A DNA stretch of 14,547 nt from Treponema sp. UBA4319 (GCA_002393865.1 DGUD01000163.1:1-14547); one strand, 5' to 3'; positions 1 to 7,505 are shown, counted from the stretch's first letter. The notes: generated by a model not told the origin, from the sequence alone. A program made the numbers and translations.

Positions 1-1512
1 CTGTGTCCCGTTGTGGCGCTTGACGAGGGCTCGCCGGCGACAGACTATGCCGATTATCTGCTTGACATCATCCCTGCCGCCGTGCAGAACCGCCGGGTAA
101 ACCTGACGGAGCCGGGCTTTATGGAGCTGGGCAGCCAGGTGCGGGATGCGGGCAGGGGCACAGCACTCGAGACGGCGCTCGTGGTGCTCGGCGGAGAGGA
201 TCCTGCTGGGCTCACCGCGCCTGCCGCAGAGGCGCTCGCGTCCTGCGGGCTCACGGTGACCGCCGTTGCCAGCAGCCCGGAGGGGGTATCCTCGCTGGAG
301 GAACGGATAGCTCCGGCCGTGCGTGGCGCCGTCTCTACCAGCGCCCCCATACCGGCGCTCCGGGACAAGCTGCATGCCTACGACCTCATCGTCACCCACT
401 ACGGCTTTACGGCCTTTGAGGCCGCCGCCGCCGGATGCGCGGTCATACTCTTGGGAACGACAGCCCTGCACGAGCAGCTCGCGCGCATGTACGGCTTTGC
501 CTGCGTCGGTGGCGGGGACATATCCACCAAGGCATTCAAAAGGCTTCTGGCTGCCCCGGACAAGCTCTTCAGGAACGGGGACTCTGGCAGTCCGGTGCGG
601 CGCTCGCTCGCGGAATTCACCGTGGCGCTCTCCAGAGGAAAGAAAATCCTCTGCCCCGTGTGCCGCAAGGAGACTGCGGAGAAAGACCCTGTCGTCGCCC
701 GTACCGCGGAGCATACGTTCCGCCGCTGCCGCTCGTGCGGCATGCTGTATATGTCGTGGACGCTTGAGCCCGGGCAGACCAAGTACAACCACGACTATTT
801 CTACGACGACTACAAGAAGCAGTACGGCAAGACCTACGAGGATGATTTTGATTCCATTAAGGCGGAGTGCGTCCGCCGCACCAGCATCATCGATTACCTG
901 TACCGCCGTGCCCATTCCGCGGTGACTCCCACCGTCCTTGACATCGGCTGCGCGCTGGGACCCTTCCTTGATGCCGCGAACGATTCCGGCTGGCAGGTGT
1001 TCGGCACCGATATATCCCCCGACGCCGTGCGCTACGTACAGGACATGCTCCATTTCCCCGCGGTGTGCGCGGCATTCCCACAGGCGGATGTGACCACGGA
1101 ATTCGGCATAGACAAATTCGACGCGGTTACCATGTGGTACGTCATAGAGCACTTCCAGGACTTGGACTCGGTGCTCTCCGCGGTCGCAGGCCTGCTCAAG
1201 AAAGGCGGCATATTCGCGTTCAGCACACCCTCCGCATCCGGCGTGAGCGCCCGCTACAACACGGACACCTTCTTCAGGCAGAGCCCCGCCGACCATTATA
1301 CGCTGTGGGAGCCGTCCCGTGCGGCATCCATTCTCAGACGCTACGGCTTTGAGGTGCAGCGCATCGTCTCCACGGGCATCCACCCGGAGCGCTTTCCCTG
1401 CGCCCGGCAGAAGCAGTGGTCGGATAAATCCGTCCAGTACAGGGCGCTCCGCACGGCAAGCCGGGCGCTGAAGCTTGGCGACACCTTTGAGGTGTACTGT
1501 AAAAAACTGTAA
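1..1512 (+). CDS. PseG-like glycosyltransferase / zinc-ribbon / SAM methyltransferase chimera (5' partial)
   Basis: The reading frame is open to the window edge, so the gene is 5'-truncated; the GTG at 13 is an internal codon or a weak start. Residues are numbered from that codon. Residues about 1-190 resemble the C-terminal half of PseG/SpsG-type UDP-sugar hydrolases and related GT-B glycosyltransferases: a GGEDPAGLT-type loop near residue 60 and VTHYGFTAFEAAAAGC from residue 127. A zinc ribbon follows with Cys214, Cys217, Cys239 and Cys242. Residues about 300-430 form a class I SAM-dependent methyltransferase with the glycine-rich motif VLDIGCALGP (308-317) and an acidic motif around FGTDIS. 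This zinc-ribbon/methyltransferase pairing recalls enzymes that C- or O-methylate nucleotide sugars, but the substrate is unknown. The ATP-grasp gene starts 12 nt downstream, suggesting an operon for a surface glycan or other modified metabolite. The domain calls are confident; the function is inference. Confidence 0.75.
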   Translation: MCPVVALDEGSPATDYADYLLDIIPAAVQNRRVNLTEPGFMELGSQVRDAGRGTALETALVVLGGEDPAGLTAPAAEALASCGLTVTAVASSPEGVSSLEERIAPAVRGAVSTSAPIPALRDKLHAYDLIVTHYGFTAFEAAAAGCAVILLGTTALHEQLARMYGFACVGGGDISTKAFKRLLAAPDKLFRNGDSGSPVRRSLAEFTVALSRGKKILCPVCRKETAEKDPVVARTAEHTFRRCRSCGMLYMSWTLEPGQTKYNHDYFYDDYKKQYGKTYEDDFDSIKAECVRRTSIIDYLYRRAHSAVTPTVLDIGCALGPFLDAANDSGWQVFGTDISPDAVRYVQDMLHFPAVCAAFPQADVTTEFGIDKFDAVTMWYVIEHFQDLDSVLSAVAGLLKKGGIFAFSTPSASGVSARYNTDTFFRQSPADHYTLWEPSRAASILRRYGFEVQRIVSTGIHPERFPCARQKQWSDKSVQYRALRTASRALKLGDTFEVYCKKL

Positions 1513-1524
1513 GGCGGCAATACT

Positions 1525-3180
1525 ATGAATGACAAATACGTTCTGATTCTGGGCGCAGGCTTGATGCAGCGCCCCGCCATCGAGGCTGCGAAGGAGCTGG
1601 GCTACAAGGCGCTCGTCGTCGACGCCAACCCGGACGCAGTGTGCGCCCCGTTCGCCGACCGCTTTGAGCCGGTCGACCTCAAGGACAAGGACAGGCTCGC
1701 GGAGCTTGCGCTTTCCTTCGGAAGCCGCCTTGCGGCGGTCTTTACCGCGGGCACCGATTTTTCCGCTTCAGTGAGCTATGTCGCGGAGAAATGCCGGCTC
1801 CCCGCGCATTCCTACGAGGCCGCGCTCAACGCGAGCGACAAAATCCGTATGCGCGGCTGCTTCAAGGAGAACGGAGTCAGCTCCCCTGAATTCTCCCGCA
1901 TCTCGCGCAGGCAGATTGCGTCCTACCTTGATCCGGGGGTGCTCGGCTCAATCTCCTTCCCCAAGGTCGTGAAGCCTGCCGACAACATGGGGGCGCGGGG
2001 CTGCCGCCTTATCCGCAACGGCAAGGAATTCCTCTCTGCCGTGGAGGACGCCGTCCGCTATTCCCGCAGCGGCACCGCCATCCTTGAGGATTACATGGAC
2101 GGGCAGGAATACTCCATAGACGCGCTCGTGTACGGCGGCACGCTCACCATAACCGGCTTTGCTGACCGGCACATCTTCTACCCGCCGTATTTCATCGAGA
2201 CCGGGCACACTATGCCGACTTCCGCCGATGAGAGCCGGAAATTCGAGCTGATACGGACGTTCGCGCAGGGGGTCAAGGCGCTCGGCCTGACCTGCGGCGC
2301 GGCAAAGGCAGACATCAAGTACACCGCGAACGGCCCCATGATAGGGGAGATTGCGGCCCGGCTTTCCGGCGGCTACATGTCCGGCTGGACGTTCCCGTAT
2401 GCGTCCGGGCTGAACCTCACCAAGCAGGCGCTGCTCATCGCCCTCGGCAAAATTCCTGAGGAGCTGCTGCAGTACCGCAACCCGCTGCCAATCAGCGACG
2501 CGCCCTTCTCTGTGTTTGAGGTTCCCTGTCCCTCCGCAAGCGCCGAGCGCGCCTGGATTTCCATACCCGGCACGGTCTCTGAGGTCTGCAACGTGGACGA
2601 GGCTTCCGGCTGCCCCTTCATCAGGAACCTCTTTTCACGCGCGGGGAGGGGGAGCCGCGTCGATTTCCCGCGCAATAACGTGGAGAAGTGCGGGAACGCC
2701 ATCACTGCTTCCCGTGACTACGCGCTTGCGGTGGACGCGGCGGAGGACGCTGTGTCCCGCATCGTGCTCCGCCTGGAGCCTGACAACCGACAGACGGACG
2801 TCTTCCTGGCCCGCCGTGAGAAGCGCGCCGAGGCACATTTCCCGCCGGATGCCTATCTGCTCAGCCCCGCCCAGAAGGACGCCTTTGACGCCCTCGCGCG
2901 CTCGCAGGTCAATATTCCCCGGAATGAGAAAACCTGCGCCCTCCTGTCTGAAAAAGTCAAGGATTTTGCCGATACTATAAAGGACTACAACCACCGGAGC
3001 CTGCTGGACACGCTTCGCCTGTTCGACAGCCTGTGCCCTGAGCACCCGCAGCTGGAGGGGCGCAAGTTCTGGCACGCGCTTGTCCGTGGTGGCCTGCAGG
3101 GCATCCTGTATGTGAATGATTGCGCGCTGACCGAGAGGAATCAGCTGCTGCGATTCTCAAAGAAAAAGAGAGGGCGCTAA
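1525..3180 (+). CDS. ATP-grasp domain ligase with unrecognised C-terminal region
   Basis: A 551-residue protein of the carbamoyl-phosphate-synthase/biotin-carboxylase-like ATP-grasp superfamily. Such enzymes join a carboxylate to an amine or similar nucleophile through an acyl phosphate. The N-terminal pre-ATP-grasp fold starts with VLILGAGLMQRPAIEAA (residues 6-22). The nucleotide-binding lysines lie in FPKVVKPADNMGARG (Lys147, Lys150). The second strand carries ILEDYMDGQEYSIDAL (186-201), and likely magnesium ligands are Asp263 and Glu275 in the IGEIAARLSGG motif. The catalytic core ends near residue 410. About 140 further residues, mostly helical and charged, match no family I recognise and are unusual for this class. 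The ATG at 1525 is preceded by an aaggcgg stretch that includes the upstream stop codon. Tight spacing to both neighbours suggests cotranscription with the methyltransferase chimera and the amidase. The substrate is unknown. Confidence 0.8.
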   Translation: MNDKYVLILGAGLMQRPAIEAAKELGYKALVVDANPDAVCAPFADRFEPVDLKDKDRLAELALSFGSRLAAVFTAGTDFSASVSYVAEKCRLPAHSYEAALNASDKIRMRGCFKENGVSSPEFSRISRRQIASYLDPGVLGSISFPKVVKPADNMGARGCRLIRNGKEFLSAVEDAVRYSRSGTAILEDYMDGQEYSIDALVYGGTLTITGFADRHIFYPPYFIETGHTMPTSADESRKFELIRTFAQGVKALGLTCGAAKADIKYTANGPMIGEIAARLSGGYMSGWTFPYASGLNLTKQALLIALGKIPEELLQYRNPLPISDAPFSVFEVPCPSASAERAWISIPGTVSEVCNVDEASGCPFIRNLFSRAGRGSRVDFPRNNVEKCGNAITASRDYALAVDAAEDAVSRIVLRLEPDNRQTDVFLARREKRAEAHFPPDAYLLSPAQKDAFDALARSQVNIPRNEKTCALLSEKVKDFADTIKDYNHRSLLDTLRLFDSLCPEHPQLEGRKFWHALVRGGLQGILYVNDCALTERNQLLRFSKKKRGR

Positions 3181-3183
3181 AAA

Positions 3184-4272
3184 ATGTATAGAAAACGCTG
3201 GCTTTTATGTGCCTTGCTGATATTCTCTGTCTCTCTCTCCGCCGCCGCGCTTTCCGCGCAGGAGGTAAACCTTCCGGAGAAGGCGCAGTCCGCCGGCATG
3301 ATGCTCTACTGGGATCCCCTCTCGCTCTCCGGCGTCCTTGAGAAGAACGGGCACCAGATATCGTTCCAGTCTGGCAGCTCCTTCATCATGAAGGACTACC
3401 AGACCATCGTGAGCGAGAAGGCTCCCTATGTAAAAGACGGCAGCCTCATCGCATCCGTCTCCTTCTTCAATGAGGCGCAGAAATTCTTTCAGGAAGGAAT
3501 GCAGGCGGATGATGCCCCGGCGCCTTCCGACGCGTCCCCTGCCGCGCCTTCCTCCTATGGTATCGGTGCCATTGTCATCGACCCCGGCCATGGCGGCAAG
3601 GATCCCGGCGCCATATCGCCCGTGCCCCTCACCGTCAACGGCAAGAAGGTGTCCGTGAAGGAGAAGGACATCACGCTCAAGATCGGGCTCATGCTCTATG
3701 ACGCGCTCCGGGTGGCCTATCCCGGCAAGAAAATCATCATGACCCGCAAGGACGATACGTTTGTATCGCTGCAGCAGCGTACAGAGATTGCCAACGGGGT
3801 AAAGCTGAAGGATGACGAGGCGATTCTCTACCTCTCCATCCATGTGAATTCAAGCTTTGACAAGAGCGCCTCCGGCTACGAGGTATGGTACCTTTCCCCC
3901 GATTACCGGCGCCAGGTGACGAATACCGACGACCTTGAGGACAAGACGCTCGGCAACATCATCAACAGCCTTGTGGAGGAGGAGTACACCACGGAATCAA
4001 TCCTGCTGGCGAACTTTATCCAGAACGGCATAAACACGCAGGTCGGCAAGCTGAGCAAGGCGCGCGGGCTGAAGGCGGAGAATTTCGCCGTCGTGCGCAA
4101 TGCGATGATGCCGTCCATCCTCATCGAGACCGGCTTTATCTCCAATGAGAAGGAGGCCGGGCTGCTGACGGACGACAGCTACTTGAAAAAAATGTCGCTT
4201 GGGATATATAATGGGCTTCAGGCGTTCATAAGCCATTTTGAGCGCACGAGAGGATTTACGAGTACAAGATGA
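3184..4272 (+). CDS. N-acetylmuramoyl-L-alanine amidase (Amidase_3, AmiC type), exported
   Basis: A zinc amidase that cleaves the bond between N-acetylmuramic acid and L-alanine of peptidoglycan in the periplasm. The 362-residue product begins with a Sec signal peptide (basic MYRKRW, hydrophobic core to about residue 22, likely cleavage after the ALSA near 25). A non-catalytic segment follows to about residue 125, then the Amidase_3 domain. Family zinc ligands are visible: His136 in VIDPGHGGKDPGA, Glu160 in VKEKDITLKIG, and His220 in LSIHVNSS. The catalytic Glu315 sits in ILIETGFISNEKE. All key residues are present, so it should be active. The ATG lies 3 nt after the ATP-grasp stop, and the end overlaps the next gene by 4 nt (ATGA), so the genes are translationally coupled. 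In treponemes such a gene precedes flaA, where cell-wall remodelling could serve division or passage of the periplasmic flagella. Confidence 0.9.
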   Translation: MYRKRWLLCALLIFSVSLSAAALSAQEVNLPEKAQSAGMMLYWDPLSLSGVLEKNGHQISFQSGSSFIMKDYQTIVSEKAPYVKDGSLIASVSFFNEAQKFFQEGMQADDAPAPSDASPAAPSSYGIGAIVIDPGHGGKDPGAISPVPLTVNGKKVSVKEKDITLKIGLMLYDALRVAYPGKKIIMTRKDDTFVSLQQRTEIANGVKLKDDEAILYLSIHVNSSFDKSASGYEVWYLSPDYRRQVTNTDDLEDKTLGNIINSLVEEEYTTESILLANFIQNGINTQVGKLSKARGLKAENFAVVRNAMMPSILIETGFISNEKEAGLLTDDSYLKKMSLGIYNGLQAFISHFERTRGFTSTR

Positions 4273-4760
4273 GTGATGCATCAGTAAAAAAGGCTCCTGC
4301 CTTTGTGTGCCTGGCTGTCTTTGCCGTCTCGCTTGCCCTGTCCGTGTTTTTTTTCCTGAAGGCCGGGGCCGGCAGGCGCACAGTCTTTTATTTTCCGTCA
4401 TACGATAGTGCCGCGCTCTGCACGGAAGTCCGCTATCTCCCCCAGGAGCCGGTGCAGGGGAGCCTCGCCCTTTTTGTGGACGAGCTGCTGCTCGGCCCCA
4501 TGACGAACCGCTACAAAAAGGTGCTCTCGTCCGGCACAAGGTGCGAATTCTGCTTTGTGAAGGGCGATACCGCATATATAGGGCTCAGCCGCGATGCGCT
4601 CGTGGTGAATTCCGAGGTAAAAAGCATCCTTGCCGGGCTCGATGTGCTAAAGGTGAATATTGTGAAGAATTTCACAAATATACATACGGTTGATGTTTTC
4701 ATTGATGGGAAAAGTGTCTGCGAAGAGGTTTTCTTGCAGCTTTCTGGCTCTGGGGCTTAA
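4269..4760 (+). CDS. membrane-anchored GerMN domain protein
   Basis: A 163-residue protein with one N-terminal membrane segment (about residues 9-32, very hydrophobic AFVCLAVFAVSLALSVFFFL) and no clear lipobox. The rest is predicted to lie in the periplasm. Residues about 60-150 match the GerMN domain (sporulation/germination protein M type): LALFVDELLLGPMT, then a GDTAYIGLSRDALV strand pair and a terminal VDVFIDGK strand. GerMN proteins also occur in non-sporulating bacteria, often beside peptidoglycan amidases, so an accessory role in amidase action or wall binding is a reasonable inference. The start codon overlaps the amidase stop as ATGA, which supports a functional pair. No enzymatic residues are evident. 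The family assignment rests on overall pattern rather than an invariant motif. Confidence 0.75.
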   Translation: MSDASVKKAPAFVCLAVFAVSLALSVFFFLKAGAGRRTVFYFPSYDSAALCTEVRYLPQEPVQGSLALFVDELLLGPMTNRYKKVLSSGTRCEFCFVKGDTAYIGLSRDALVVNSEVKSILAGLDVLKVNIVKNFTNIHTVDVFIDGKSVCEEVFLQLSGSGA

Positions 4761-4775
4761 TGAAAAAATCATTAA
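4757..4775. repeat. AT-rich inverted repeat at the end of the GerMN gene
   Basis: TTAATGA at 4757-4763 and its complement TCATTAA at 4769-4775 are separated by five A residues. The left arm overlaps the GerMN stop codon (4758-4760). The right arm ends 16 nt before the flaA -35 box. No T-tract follows, so it is a poor intrinsic terminator. The position would also suit an operator or an AT-rich upstream promoter element for flaA. The symmetry is seen directly; the role is a guess. Confidence 0.45.
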
Positions 4776-4791
4776 ATTTCAGTAAAAGAAG

Positions 4792-4822
4792 TTGACAAAA
4801 AAGGTTTCTTAATAGATACTAT
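4792..4822 (+). promoter_or_regulatory. sigma70-like promoter of flaA
   Basis: A perfect -35 TTGACA lies at 4792-4797. With the usual 17-nt spacing the -10 is GATACT (4815-4820); overlapping alternatives are TACTAT at 4817-4822 and TATAAG at 4820-4825. The leader is about 35 nt and ends in a strong ribosome binding site, GAAAGGAG at 4851-4858, six bases before the ATG. No sigma28-type GCCGATAA box is visible, so flaA appears to use the housekeeping sigma factor rather than the late flagellar one. Confidence 0.7.
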
Positions 4823-4864
4823 AAGGTATCAAGGCTACATCAAAAGTATAGAAAGGAGTTTCGA

Positions 4865-5920
4865 ATGAAGAGGACTTTTGTTTTAATGGCTGCTGCTGTT
4901 CTGGCTGGTAGTCTGTCATTTGCCAAGGAATCAACACTCATTGATTTCACTCAGCTCTCAGCTGATATCCTGCCGGGTGAAGATGGTAAGCCCACAAAGA
5001 ATAGCAGAACAGTCCAGGACTATTCTGTAGCTGCGGGTGCGACTTACACCGGAGAGCAGAAATCTCTGATGAAGACTTCTCTCTCTCTTGCGGAATGGGA
5101 AGTCGAGCTCAATTCCTCTGCACGCTCAGTGCAGGCTCTTGCGCTTTCTCACACTAAGGCTGCGCCGGTAAAGCAGAGCGCACAGGTTCCGTTCGCAGGA
5201 AAGGATGTCCTTGGTGTCCGCATCGTGTTCCCGACTTGGGCAAACAATGCCAGCGCCAAGATCGTTCCGCCGTATGAAATCCAGGGCTATGAGCTGTATT
5301 CAGAGGCTGATGCCAACGGTGTCCGCCAGGCTCCGTCTGAACCGGGCAAATACCTCTATGAGGATGGCTATGGTCTCGTCCGCAATGTCGGCACAATCAA
5401 GTCTATCGCCGTTACGACGATGGGTGAGAACTACCCGCACAAGCTCTATGTCCTCCTCCGCGACAACGACGAGGTGGAGCGCCGCTACTGCATGGGCAAC
5501 CTGATGTTCGACGGTTGGAAGACCCTCGTGTGGAACAACCCCAACTACATCGCTGAGGTTCGTGCCCGTGAGATTCGCGTGTATCCGATTTATCCGCGTG
5601 GACTTCCCTACATGAAGTTCGGTGGTTTCCAGATTACCCGCGATGCAAACGACATCGGTTCTGACTATGTCGGTTACTTCAAGGATGTGAAGATTATCTA
5701 TGATATGGCTATCCTGACTTCTGACCGCGACATCGACGAGGAAGACCTCTGGGGTATCGTGACCAAGAAGGAAGCTGACCGCAAGGCAGTTGAGATGTCT
5801 CGCTTCGGCAACAAGCAGGTTAACCGCTATCTGGAAGAAGCAAAGAGAGCAACTGAAGAGACTTTCACCACCTCTCTGGACGAGAATTCAGATTCTAACG
5901 CTGCACAGTCAATCCAGTAA
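4865..5920 (+). CDS. flaA: FlaA, flagellar filament outer layer (sheath) protein
   Basis: The 351-residue length agrees with treponemal FlaA proteins. FlaA is exported to the periplasm and coats the FlaB core of the endoflagellar filament, affecting stiffness and helicity. A signal peptide is clear: KR after the start Met, hydrophobic core LMAAAVLAGSL, probable cleavage after SFA at residue 20. The mature protein opens with KESTLIDFTQLSAD, a typical FlaA start. The body contains family-like stretches such as PYEIQGYELYSEAD, a run ending in GNLMFDGWKTLVW, YPIYPRGLPYMKFGGFQI, and an acidic, Ser/Asn-rich C-terminus. FlaA lacks the flagellin-type export signal and is thought to be secreted by the Sec route, consistent with the leader here. 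The gene has its own promoter, strong ribosome binding site and terminator. Codon use looks less GC-biased than in the four genes upstream, as often seen for highly expressed genes. Confidence 0.93.
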   Translation: MKRTFVLMAAAVLAGSLSFAKESTLIDFTQLSADILPGEDGKPTKNSRTVQDYSVAAGATYTGEQKSLMKTSLSLAEWEVELNSSARSVQALALSHTKAAPVKQSAQVPFAGKDVLGVRIVFPTWANNASAKIVPPYEIQGYELYSEADANGVRQAPSEPGKYLYEDGYGLVRNVGTIKSIAVTTMGENYPHKLYVLLRDNDEVERRYCMGNLMFDGWKTLVWNNPNYIAEVRAREIRVYPIYPRGLPYMKFGGFQITRDANDIGSDYVGYFKDVKIIYDMAILTSDRDIDEEDLWGIVTKKEADRKAVEMSRFGNKQVNRYLEEAKRATEETFTTSLDENSDSNAAQSIQ

Positions 5921-5943
5921 TTGAATCTGTTCTTCTAGTGGAC

Positions 5944-5975
5944 AAAAAGCCGTCCTGTATGGGGCGGCTTTTTTT
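5944..5975 (+). terminator. Rho-independent terminator after flaA
   Basis: A GC-rich stem (GCCGTCC at 5949-5955 pairing with GGGCGGC at 5962-5968, with one G-U pair) and a 6-nt loop is preceded by an A-run and followed by seven T residues (5969-5975). It starts 23 nt past the flaA stop. The flanking A- and T-runs extend the stem and could give weak activity on the other strand. Confidence 0.9.
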
Positions 5976-6014
5976 ATGATGTAAAGCTTGCATGATAAAA
6001 CCGATGGGTGTCTT

Positions 6015-7271
6015 ATGAATCAAACCGAACTGCCGCACAAAGTTCAGATACAGCAGATCTATGACTCGTATGTTCCGGTCTTTGAGGAGATTCTTGGCAA
6101 GATTGAGAATCGCCTGAAATCTGTGATACGATTGCCGTCTATGCCTACCTACAAGGCTCGCATCAAATCTTTCGGCAGTTATTACAAGAAGATTCTGCGC
6201 CAGAAATCGGAGGAAAGCTCCACGAGCCATACATTGGTAACGCTGACCGATATGATGGGTATCAGGATAATCTGTGCCTTTTTGGAGGACATCGACAATG
6301 TTGTGCGGCAGCTTTCTGCTCATTTTGAGGTGCGCGAGATAGAGCGGAAGGGCTCAGGTCAGTCTGTCCGTGAATTCGGCTACGAGTCTGTCCATGTGCT
6401 TATCAATATTCCTGACGGCTGTTATCCTACCGAGCATCTTGAGCCGGTGCTGCCAGGTTCCGTTGTCTGCGAAATTCAAGTCCGTACAATCCTGCAGGAT
6501 GCTTGGGCAGAGGTGGAGCATGAGCTCATCTATAAATCTGAATTCAATCCTTTTGATAAGCCGCTCAGGCGCAAACTTGCTGCCATAAATGCAAATCTGA
6601 CTCTTGCCGATACAATTTTTCAGGAAATCCGTGATTATCAGAATAAATTGCAGTCGGAGCTGGATGTCCGCAGGAATACCTTCTATGAGAAGGCAGACGA
6701 AATTACCGAGCACCGGCACTTTTCTTCCGAGGGTGAAGTGTCTGCCGGAACGATGGCCTTGGCCGATGAGTCGCCCTATGCAAAGGGAAGCATCGACGAC
6801 ATGGTTCTGCAGGCGCTCCATGAGCACAATCTTGGTCATTTTACGAATGCCGTCGCCATCTATACGCGGATTATCGAATCCCCGGATCCGCTGCCGGACA
6901 TGGTTCTTGCGGTTATTTTTAAGCATCGCGGTATGGCGCATTTTGCGCAGAATAACTACGATAAGGCGCTTTCTGATTTTCAGGAAAGCGAAAAGCGGGA
7001 TGACAACGCTTTCCGCGCCTGCTACTATGAGGGCATCGTATACAGCATAAAAGAGCGCCATGCGGAGGCGGTGGAATGCTTTGACCGTTCTTTGCGTATA
7101 AATAAGTATCAGAGCCATGTCTACTACCGGAGGGCGCTGGCATTTTACAAGCTGCATCAATATGAAGCTGCAATGCAGGATGTAAACAGCGCAATCGGGC
7201 TTGGACTTGAAGATGATGATGTCCAGCAGCTGAAATCCAGACTGCTGTCCAAGTTTGATATGAAGGTCTAG
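6015..7271 (+). CDS. RelA/SpoT synthetase-like domain protein with C-terminal TPR repeats
   Basis: The 418-residue protein starts at the ATG at 6015; a TTG at 5988 in frame has no ribosome binding site and would add nine unlike residues. Residues about 15-180 are a RelA/SpoT nucleotidyltransferase-like domain. It shows ARIKS (Arg49, Lys51), LTDMMGIRI (Asp79, Arg84), FGYESVHV (Tyr123, His127) and CEIQVRT (Glu153, Gln155, Arg157), followed by AWAEVEHELIYK. The domain transfers pyrophosphate from ATP to GTP/GDP in alarmone synthetases. There is no HD hydrolase domain and no TGS/ACT region, so it is a small-alarmone-synthetase type. The usual KDYI-PK-NGY segment is replaced by VREFGY, as in a divergent subfamily, so ppGpp synthesis is not certain. 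From about residue 250 there are some four TPR units (pattern A-YY-G-Y-A--CF--AL), probably for protein binding. TATGAT at 5975-5980 could be a -10 box, but no matching -35 is seen. Confidence 0.82.
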   Translation: MNQTELPHKVQIQQIYDSYVPVFEEILGKIENRLKSVIRLPSMPTYKARIKSFGSYYKKILRQKSEESSTSHTLVTLTDMMGIRIICAFLEDIDNVVRQLSAHFEVREIERKGSGQSVREFGYESVHVLINIPDGCYPTEHLEPVLPGSVVCEIQVRTILQDAWAEVEHELIYKSEFNPFDKPLRRKLAAINANLTLADTIFQEIRDYQNKLQSELDVRRNTFYEKADEITEHRHFSSEGEVSAGTMALADESPYAKGSIDDMVLQALHEHNLGHFTNAVAIYTRIIESPDPLPDMVLAVIFKHRGMAHFAQNNYDKALSDFQESEKRDDNAFRACYYEGIVYSIKERHAEAVECFDRSLRINKYQSHVYYRRALAFYKLHQYEAAMQDVNSAIGLGLEDDDVQQLKSRLLSKFDMKV

Positions 7272-7307
7272 ACGCCACAGTTTTTTGTGTTTTGGGAAAA
7301 GAAGCGC

Positions 7308-7336
7308 TTGACTAAAAAAAGCTTTTCTGATAATAT
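7308..7336 (+). promoter_or_regulatory. promoter of tRNA-Glu
   Basis: TTGACT at 7308-7313 is a good -35. The AT-rich stretch at 7329-7339 offers GATAAT (15-nt spacing) or TAATAT (17-nt spacing) as -10, placing transcription start just before the tRNA 5' end at 7354. Tight promoter-tRNA spacing is normal for stable RNA genes. Confidence 0.65.
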
Positions 7337-7353
7337 ATAGGTATTGAAGTTAT

Positions 7354-7425
7354 GTCTCCTTCGTCTAGGGGTTAGGACAACGGGTTTTCATCCCGTCAAC
7401 ATGGGTTCGATTCCCGTAGGAGATG
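7354..7425 (+). tRNA. tRNA-Glu (anticodon UUC)
   Basis: A 72-nt sequence folds as a standard cloverleaf. The acceptor stem is GTCTCCT with AGGAGAT (first pair G-U), the D arm starts GTCTAGGGGTTAGGAC, the anticodon stem is ACGGG/CCCGT around loop TTTTCAT, and the T stem is ATGGG/CCCGT around TTCGATT. The anticodon TTC is at 7387-7389 and reads GAA/GAG. The discriminator is G7425. CCA is not encoded and must be added post-transcriptionally. The sequence closely follows bacterial tRNA-Glu, including the TTCGTCTAG segment. It is a single-gene unit with its own promoter and terminator. Confidence 0.96.
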
Positions 7426-7431
7426 TGCTAC

Positions 7432-7458
7432 AGCCTCGCTTTCTAGCGGGGCTTTTTT
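7432..7458 (+). terminator. Rho-independent terminator after tRNA-Glu
   Basis: AGCCTCGC (7432-7439) pairs with GCGGGGCT (7446-7453), with one T-G pair, around a 6-nt loop, followed by a T-run to 7458. It starts six bases beyond the tRNA and ends its transcript. Confidence 0.9.
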
Positions 7459-7505
7459 ACTGCCTTCTATGCAGTTGCAGCCTTTGGTTTCCCTTGGGGG
7501 AAGAG

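Noticed and set aside
5988..6014. Upstream TTG start for the RelA/SpoT-TPR protein
   Set aside because: No ribosome binding site, and it sits right behind the flaA terminator; the ATG at 6015 is preferred.
6354..7160. 268-codon - strand frame inside the RelA/SpoT-TPR gene
   Set aside because: Shadow of a well-supported + strand gene; no coherent protein features. The same holds for the - strand frame at 3205-3843 opposite the amidase.
7354..7425. tRNA-Glu as an integration site for a mobile element
   Set aside because: No integrase, no repeated tRNA 3' end and no boundary signs were seen; the flanks are ordinary terminators and housekeeping genes.
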